This document shows, piece after piece, positions 4,922 to 7,933 of a DNA stretch of 7,933 bases. Where the stretch lies: assembly GCA_018901375.1 (NCBI GenBank), contig JAHIEP010000067.1:1-7933 (forward strand). The letters run 5' to 3'. Both the position numbers and the translations under genes were made by a program. Under the pieces are notes generated by a model. It searched no databases, had not been told where the DNA came from, and worked only from the letters and a program-made list of their open reading frames with translations. Position 1 is the stretch's first letter, and every line of letters starts with the position of its first letter. The stretch is from Nanobdellota archaeon. GTDB taxonomy: Archaea > Nanobdellota > Nanobdellia > Pacearchaeales > GW2011-AR1.

Positions 4922-5280
4922 TTCAGAAAATAAAAACCCCACCGTTCACCGAAGCTCACTTTGCAACAAACCACAAGATACCAACCAATAAATTCTAAAT
5001 CCAGTAATCCAAAATAGGATCTGCCCGCCAATAACAATTCTAAATCAGCGAGGGTATCCAGTAATCCGCGTTGCTAATTACCCACTTTAATTAGACACTA
5101 TTTTCATCACAACAAGTTGCGGGTATTCACCCAATGGGGAATAACAAACCTTAACAAAACCCCAAAAACAAGATCCATCCAATTCGCCCTTCTTTTTACA
5201 AACAGCACAAGATTCTAAAAAACAGCATAAAAAATACCTCAACAACGAACCACAAAACATTCACTCAAAAAACCCAAAAA
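4922..5280. other. Gene-free stretch with a structured, compositionally distinct island (4985-5145)
   Basis: No convincing gene is seen. At 4985-5067 there is a direct duplication. Copy 1 (4985-5010) is CCAATA-AATTCTAAATC-CAGTAATCC. Copy 2 (5028-5067) has the same three blocks separated by 2 and 12 extra bases. CTAATTA (5074-5080) and TAATTAG (5088-5094) form a 7-bp stem. TATTC-A-CCC (5124-5132) pairs with GGGGAATA (5136-5143) around a bulged A. Bases 5041-5100 have only 33 of 60 A+C, far below the surrounding DNA. A non-coding RNA or the remnant of an inserted element fits best. The part from 5146 to 5280 returns to ordinary A/C-rich sequence with nothing recognisable apart from the terminator below. 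Confidence 0.45.
5269..5280 (-). terminator. Possible U-tract terminator of the DUF5652-like gene
   Basis: Directly after the TGA stop the minus strand reads TTTTTGGGTTTT and continues with two more T. Archaeal RNA polymerase terminates at such T-runs without a hairpin. The call is tentative because the minus strand is T/G-rich throughout. Confidence 0.35.
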
Positions 5281-5505
5281 TCATTTCCTACTTTTCTTCT
5301 TAGCTACTTTCCTAACAACCCTCTTAGAAAAAAACAAAATATAAACTATCGGTAAAATTCCAGCAGTATTCAAAACCCAAAATAAAATAAACCAAACAAC
5401 ATGGTCATTTCGAGCCGCCCTCCAAGAAGCAATAGCTTTCCAAATCACAGACCAAGCCATAATAACCATAACCCAAAAAGGCAACGTCACCAATATCTCC
5501 TCCAT
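5281..5505 (-). CDS. DUF5652-like two-helix membrane protein (74 aa)
   Basis: Two hydrophobic helices (about residues 7-25 and 35-59) flank the motif WKAIASWRAARN (22-33). NTAGILPIVYILFF (46-59) follows, and the protein ends in a strongly basic tail (KRVVRKVAKKKSRK). The pair 'WK-x-ALW-x-AARN' and 'NT-x-GILPI-x-Y' is what I know from DUF5652, a small family of unknown function in candidate-phylum bacteria and DPANN archaea. The match is from memory. The basic tail suggests a cytoplasmic C-terminus contacting phospholipid headgroups or nucleic acid. The start at 5505 is 25.5 nt from the centre of the TATA box it shares with the divergent helicase gene, and 50 bp separate the two start codons. 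Co-regulation with hef is implied by this layout; a functional link is not. Confidence 0.75.
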   Translation of the reverse strand: MEEILVTLPFWVMVIMAWSVIWKAIASWRAARNDHVVWFILFWVLNTAGILPIVYILFFSKRVVRKVAKKKSRK

Positions 5506-5527
5506 AACAAACTAACAAATCCAAAAC

Positions 5528-5533
5528 TTATAA
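5528..5533. promoter_or_regulatory. Single symmetric TATA box serving two divergent genes
   Basis: TTATAA is a perfect palindrome centred at 5530.5. The first bases of the two divergent start codons (5505 minus, 5556 plus) are each exactly 25.5 nt away. On the plus strand it reads CTTATAAAC, on the minus strand GTTTATAAG. No other TATA-like sequence is present in the 50-bp spacer, so it seems to drive both leaderless transcripts. Confidence 0.75.
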
Positions 5534-5555
5534 ACCTAACTATCCTAAACAACTA

Positions 5556-7097
5556 ATGAAAGAACTAGACATAATCCCAAGAGAATACCAAAACACAATA
5601 TTCGAAACCTGCAAAGAAAAAGATTGCCTCGTCGTCCTACCAACAGGAACAGGAAAAACTCTCGTCGCCCTAATGATGACAATTTACAGATTCAAAAAAT
5701 TCCCCCTCGAGAAAATCCTAATCCTCGCCCCCACTCGTCCCCTAATCGAACAACATTTCGAATCCTTCAAAAAATCCCTCCCAGAAGACTGGGCGGACCT
5801 ACAACTCTTCACAGGCAAAACCCCAGCAGACCAAAGAAAAAAAATCTGGCAAACCGCCGAAATAATTTTCTCAACCCCTCAATGCATCGCAAACGACCTC
5901 GACAAAATGCTCTACAAACTTGACGAAGTCAGTCTCCTAGTCGTCGACGAATGTCACCGTTGTCTAAAAAACTACGCCTACAATCGAGTCGCACAAAAAT
6001 ACAAAGACCAAGCCACAAACCCCAGAGTCCTAGCACTAACAGCCTCACCAGGAGGAGATAAAGAAACAATACAACAAGTCTGCGACAACCTCGGAATCCA
6101 AGCCGTAGAAATTCGAACAAGAGAAAGCCTCGACGTAAAACCCTATCTCCAAGAATTAGAATTCGAAAGAATCGACGTAGACTTCCCAGCGGAATTCGTA
6201 GAAATAAAAGTCCTCCTCGAACAAATTTACAACAAAAAAGTTTCCGAACTAAAACACCGACGAGTCCTATTCGGCTACGCCTCAAAAACAATGCTCCTAA
6301 AAACCCAAGCAAGACTAATGCAACAAAAATCCAAAAACATAAACACCTTCATGTCCATATCAGCAACAGCCCAAGCCCTAAAAATCTCCCACGCCCTAAC
6401 CCTCCTTGAAACTCAAACCATGTCCTCCTTCATCACCTACCTAAAAGACCTATTCAAACAAGCATCCGAAGGAAAATCAAAAGGCGTCCAGAAACTAGTC
6501 CGCGACCCCTGCTTCGCAAAAGCCTACACTTTAGCGACGACACTAAACAAAGAACATCCAAAAATCCAAATCTTATTAGACATCGTAAAAAATCAATTTC
6601 AAAAAGAAGAAAATTCAAGAATAATAATCTTCGCTCAATTTAGAGAAACCGTCCGAACAATCTCCGAAGAGCTAAACAAACTTCCAGGAATCCATGCAGA
6701 CAATTTCGTCGGCCAAACAATGAAAGACCACGGAAAAGGAAACACCACCGGCTTAAAACAAAAAGAACAAAAAGCAATGATTGAAAAATTCAAGGAAGGA
6801 ACAATAAACGTCCTCGTCGCAACCTCCATCGCCGAAGAAGGACTAGACATCCCCGAAGTAAACGAAGTAATATTCTACGAACCAATACCCTCTGCAATCC
6901 GTTCAATCCAAAGAAGAGGACGGACCGCAAGACTTTCAAAAGGAAAACTAAAAATCCTAGTCACATCAAAAACAATGGATGAAGTATTCCACTACGCAGC
7001 CTACCACAAAGAAAAAAGAATGTACAAAGCTATCGACGACATCAAAACAAATTTCGACAAAAACATAAAGAAAGAATTCCAAGAAACTTTATTATAA
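5556..7097 (+). CDS. hef: Hef/FANCM-family SF2 DNA helicase, stand-alone (513 aa)
   Basis: A complete superfamily 2 helicase. The Q-motif-like PREYQ is at 8-12, Walker A PTGTGKT at 29-35, motif Ia APTRPLIEQ at 58-66 and STPQ at 106-109. The DECH box is at 131-134, motif III TAS at 162-164, motif V VATSIAEEGLDIPEV from about 421, and motif VI QRRGRTAR at 452-459. Residues of about 190-330 between the two RecA-like lobes form the helical insertion typical of the Hef/FANCM/MDA5 group. Hef remodels stalled forks and branched DNA. In most euryarchaea the same polypeptide continues into an ERCC4 nuclease plus HhH region. Here the protein stops at the end of the helicase part, and a nuclease-domain gene begins 522 bp downstream. 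The start is supported by the shared TATA box at 5528-5533. All key helicase residues are intact. Confidence 0.93.
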   Translation: MKELDIIPREYQNTIFETCKEKDCLVVLPTGTGKTLVALMMTIYRFKKFPLEKILILAPTRPLIEQHFESFKKSLPEDWADLQLFTGKTPADQRKKIWQTAEIIFSTPQCIANDLDKMLYKLDEVSLLVVDECHRCLKNYAYNRVAQKYKDQATNPRVLALTASPGGDKETIQQVCDNLGIQAVEIRTRESLDVKPYLQELEFERIDVDFPAEFVEIKVLLEQIYNKKVSELKHRRVLFGYASKTMLLKTQARLMQQKSKNINTFMSISATAQALKISHALTLLETQTMSSFITYLKDLFKQASEGKSKGVQKLVRDPCFAKAYTLATTLNKEHPKIQILLDIVKNQFQKEENSRIIIFAQFRETVRTISEELNKLPGIHADNFVGQTMKDHGKGNTTGLKQKEQKAMIEKFKEGTINVLVATSIAEEGLDIPEVNEVIFYEPIPSAIRSIQRRGRTARLSKGKLKILVTSKTMDEVFHYAAYHKEKRMYKAIDDIKTNFDKNIKKEFQETLL

Positions 7098-7136
7098 AAA
7101 ATCAGTAAAAACCCCAAATTTCCCATACAACAAACC

Positions 7137-7143
7137 TTAAATA
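7137..7143 (+). promoter_or_regulatory. TATA box of the antitoxin-like gene
   Basis: TTAAATA is centred 25 nt upstream of the ATG at 7165, so the small gene is transcribed independently of the helicase gene upstream. Confidence 0.65.
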
Positions 7144-7164
7144 CAAATAACCCCACAAACTAAT

Positions 7165-7314
7165 ATGGAAGAAGAACTAATAAAAATATCAAAAAAACAA
7201 CTTCAAGGAATGATGGACACAATAGAAATTCTACAAAACCCAAGTCTCATGAAACAAATCATAGAAAGCGAAGAAAACATCAAAAACAACAACCTGAAAG
7301 AATTCAATTTCTAA
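7165..7314 (+). CDS. RelB-like antitoxin, short (49 aa)
   Basis: The protein reads MEEELIKISKKQLQGMMDTI, EILQNPSLMKQIIESEENIK and NNNLKEFNF. The pattern 'ETIEILsnpeLmkaIeegeedik' in the middle is typical of small archaeal and bacterial antitoxins paired with RelE/YafQ toxins. The usual C-terminal extension after that helix is almost absent, so the toxin-neutralising part is short or reduced. There is no obvious DNA-binding domain. The family call is from memory and moderate. The start is supported by a TATA box 25 nt upstream. The stop TAA overlaps the stop of the convergent toxin-like gene (shared bases 7311-7314). Such pairs are normally co-directional operons, so this arrangement is unusual. 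Confidence 0.6.
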   Translation: MEEELIKISKKQLQGMMDTIEILQNPSLMKQIIESEENIKNNNLKEFNF

Positions 7315-7568
7315 TATATTTTATGCGACCCGACAGCCTCTATAATTATCCTCTTATTCAACTCATCAATACTATAAATCATTCTAACATTTGACCCCAA
7401 CCAACAACTCCACTTTCCCTTAAGTCTACCATGTAACGGATGAGCACCAGTTTCCCGTCGAGGCTCAAGCTTCAACCTCTCTAACTTTTTCCCAACAGAA
7501 TCAAGCTTTTCAATATAATGCCTCAACATTTTTTCAGCTTTTCCATTAGCGAAAAACAACCTATACAT
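7311..7568 (-). CDS. RelE/YafQ-family mRNA interferase-type toxin (85 aa)
   Basis: The C-terminal half has the family signature: HPLHGRLKGKWSCWLGSNVR (43-62), then MIYSIDELNKRIIIEAVGSH and KIY. The ordered elements are H-x-L-x-G-x-L-x-G-x-W-S, an R-x-I/M-Y strand, and a terminal GSHKIY. The His there corresponds to the YafQ catalytic His near its C-terminus. Residues 8-38 are the two helices preceding the sheet. Members cut mRNA at the ribosome and are held inactive by an antitoxin. The ATG at 7568 is chosen over a TTG at 7586 because it lies about 25 nt from a TATA-like sequence at 7589-7601. Length and motifs look complete. The gene faces the antitoxin-like gene tail to tail and is divergent from the nuclease gene, with 51 bp between start codons. 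Confidence 0.8.
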   Translation of the reverse strand: MYRLFFANGKAEKMLRHYIEKLDSVGKKLERLKLEPRRETGAHPLHGRLKGKWSCWLGSNVRMIYSIDELNKRIIIEAVGSHKIY

Positions 7569-7588
7569 AAAAAATCGACACAGCAAAC

Positions 7589-7601
7589 ATTTATCTATTT
7601 A
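7589..7601. promoter_or_regulatory. TATA-like tract between divergent toxin and nuclease genes
   Basis: ATTTATCTATTTA lies in the middle of the 51-bp spacer. On the minus strand AGATAAAT is placed for the toxin start at 7568. On the plus strand CTATTTA is placed about 22-26 nt from the ATG at 7620. As at 5528-5533, one short AT-rich patch appears to supply both promoters, but here two overlapping boxes are more likely than one symmetric box. Confidence 0.5.
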
Positions 7602-7619
7602 TCTCTTCCAATATACACT

Positions 7620-7933
7620 ATGAAAAAACAAATAGAAAACATATTCTCAAAAAAGAAAACCACCTCAAGCGAAATCAAATGCCCAAATCCAAAAGTCCCA
7701 ATCATCGTCGACACTCGTGAAAAACAATCCCTAATCGCAGCAAACCTAATCCAACAAAAAGCCAATATAGAATACGAACAATTAGAAATTGGAGACTACC
7801 TAATCGCCGACACAATCATCGAAAGAAAAACCTACTCAGACCTTATAAGTTCAGCCCTAAATAAAAGACTCTTTTCGCAAATGCAAGAAATAAAAAAATA
7901 CCTAAAATACGCACTAATCATTGAGGGATTTGA
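7620..7933 (+). CDS. ERCC4/XPF-type nuclease domain protein, 5' part only (104 aa visible)
   Basis: The reading frame runs off the window edge. Residues 1-22 are a basic, probably flexible leader. From residue 27 the ERCC4 fold is clear: VPIIVDTREK (27-36), YEQLEIGDYLIADTIIERK (52-70), then TYSDLISSALNKRLFSQMQE (71-90) and KYLKYALIIEGF (93-104). The metal-dependent active site is intact: GDY at 58-60 and ERK-x3-D with E68, R69, K70 and D74. Archaeal XPF/Hef nucleases cut branched DNA at forks and flaps as dimers. A C-terminal helix-hairpin-helix pair would be expected beyond the window. The protein most resembles the nuclease half of Hef made as its own gene, downstream of the stand-alone Hef helicase. 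A short crenarchaeal-type XPF is the alternative and cannot be excluded from the visible part. Confidence 0.88.
   Translation, partial: MKKQIENIFSKKKTTSSEIKCPNPKVPIIVDTREKQSLIAANLIQQKANIEYEQLEIGDYLIADTIIERKTYSDLISSALNKRLFSQMQEIKKYLKYALIIEGF

Noticed and set aside
4346..4933. A 195-aa plus-strand open frame overlapping the M50-like gene
   Set aside because: Its composition is dominated by R, N, K and P, as expected from a shifted reading of A/C-rich DNA. It also runs through the dispersed repeat, and the overlapping frame has coherent membrane helices.
4985..5145. SRP RNA or RNase P RNA in the structured island
   Set aside because: I could not find the conserved core sequences of either RNA on either strand, and the block is short for both.
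5087..5260. A 57-aa minus-strand Cys-rich ORF (MFC... with CAVC and two further Cys)
   Set aside because: There is no TATA box at the usual distance and no coupling to a neighbour. It runs into the structured island. The G/T-rich minus strand produces spurious F/L/C/V/G-rich frames easily. Conservation in relatives would change this view.
5929..6312. A 127-aa minus-strand open frame inside the helicase gene
   Set aside because: It is rich in L, R, G and V because it reads the complement of C-ending codons, and it lies wholly within a clear helicase gene.

Overview
The window looks like a piece of a small-genome archaeon of the DPANN group. A Pacearchaeota/Woesearchaeota-type lineage is my best guess, by inference only. 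The archaeal evidence is: a Hef/FANCM-type helicase and an XPF/ERCC4-type nuclease; a small archaeal PRC-barrel protein; near-consensus TATA boxes centred about 25 nt (mostly 25-26) upstream of start codons, implying mostly leaderless mRNAs; and very tight gene packing. No rRNA, tRNA, CRISPR array, transposase or complete insertion sequence is visible.

Layout. 1-1443: two plus-strand coiled-coil proteins of unknown function (124 and 238 aa). The second has a small N-terminal helical module and a Q/P/Y-rich linker. Hairpins lie between them. 1559-3552: a minus-strand cluster of six membrane proteins. Three are paralogues of 160-175 aa that share a first-helix motif ending in KTKVLG. Three are very small (34, 36 and 61 aa), and two of these were found only by reading the intergenic sequence. 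3606-3737: a 132-bp inverted-repeat element able to fold as a long stem closing three hairpins. 3738-4031: a PRC-barrel protein, divergent from 4158-4775, a site-2-protease-like (M50-like) membrane protein that lacks HExxH. 4776-5280: gene-poor DNA with a 10-bp-phased repeat and a compositionally odd, structured island. 5281-5505: a DUF5652-like membrane protein that appears to share one symmetric TATA box with the divergent Hef helicase at 5556-7097. 7165-7568: a RelB-like antitoxin and a RelE/YafQ-like toxin arranged tail to tail. From 7620 to the window edge: the beginning of an ERCC4-type nuclease.

How the parts may work together. In most euryarchaea the Hef helicase and nuclease are one polypeptide acting on stalled replication forks. 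Here they are separate genes with the toxin-antitoxin pair between them. The six-gene membrane cluster, arranged as two stop-N-ATG coupled operons plus one monocistronic gene, is the best candidate for an undescribed multi-subunit system. Its function cannot be read from the sequence.

Across the window the plus strand is strongly enriched in A and C whichever strand is coding. Plus-strand genes therefore use A/C-ending codons and minus-strand genes use G/T-ending ones. The main intergenic exceptions are the TCCGTT repeats, the 132-bp fold and the 4985-5145 island. These are the best places to look for non-coding RNAs or mobile DNA.
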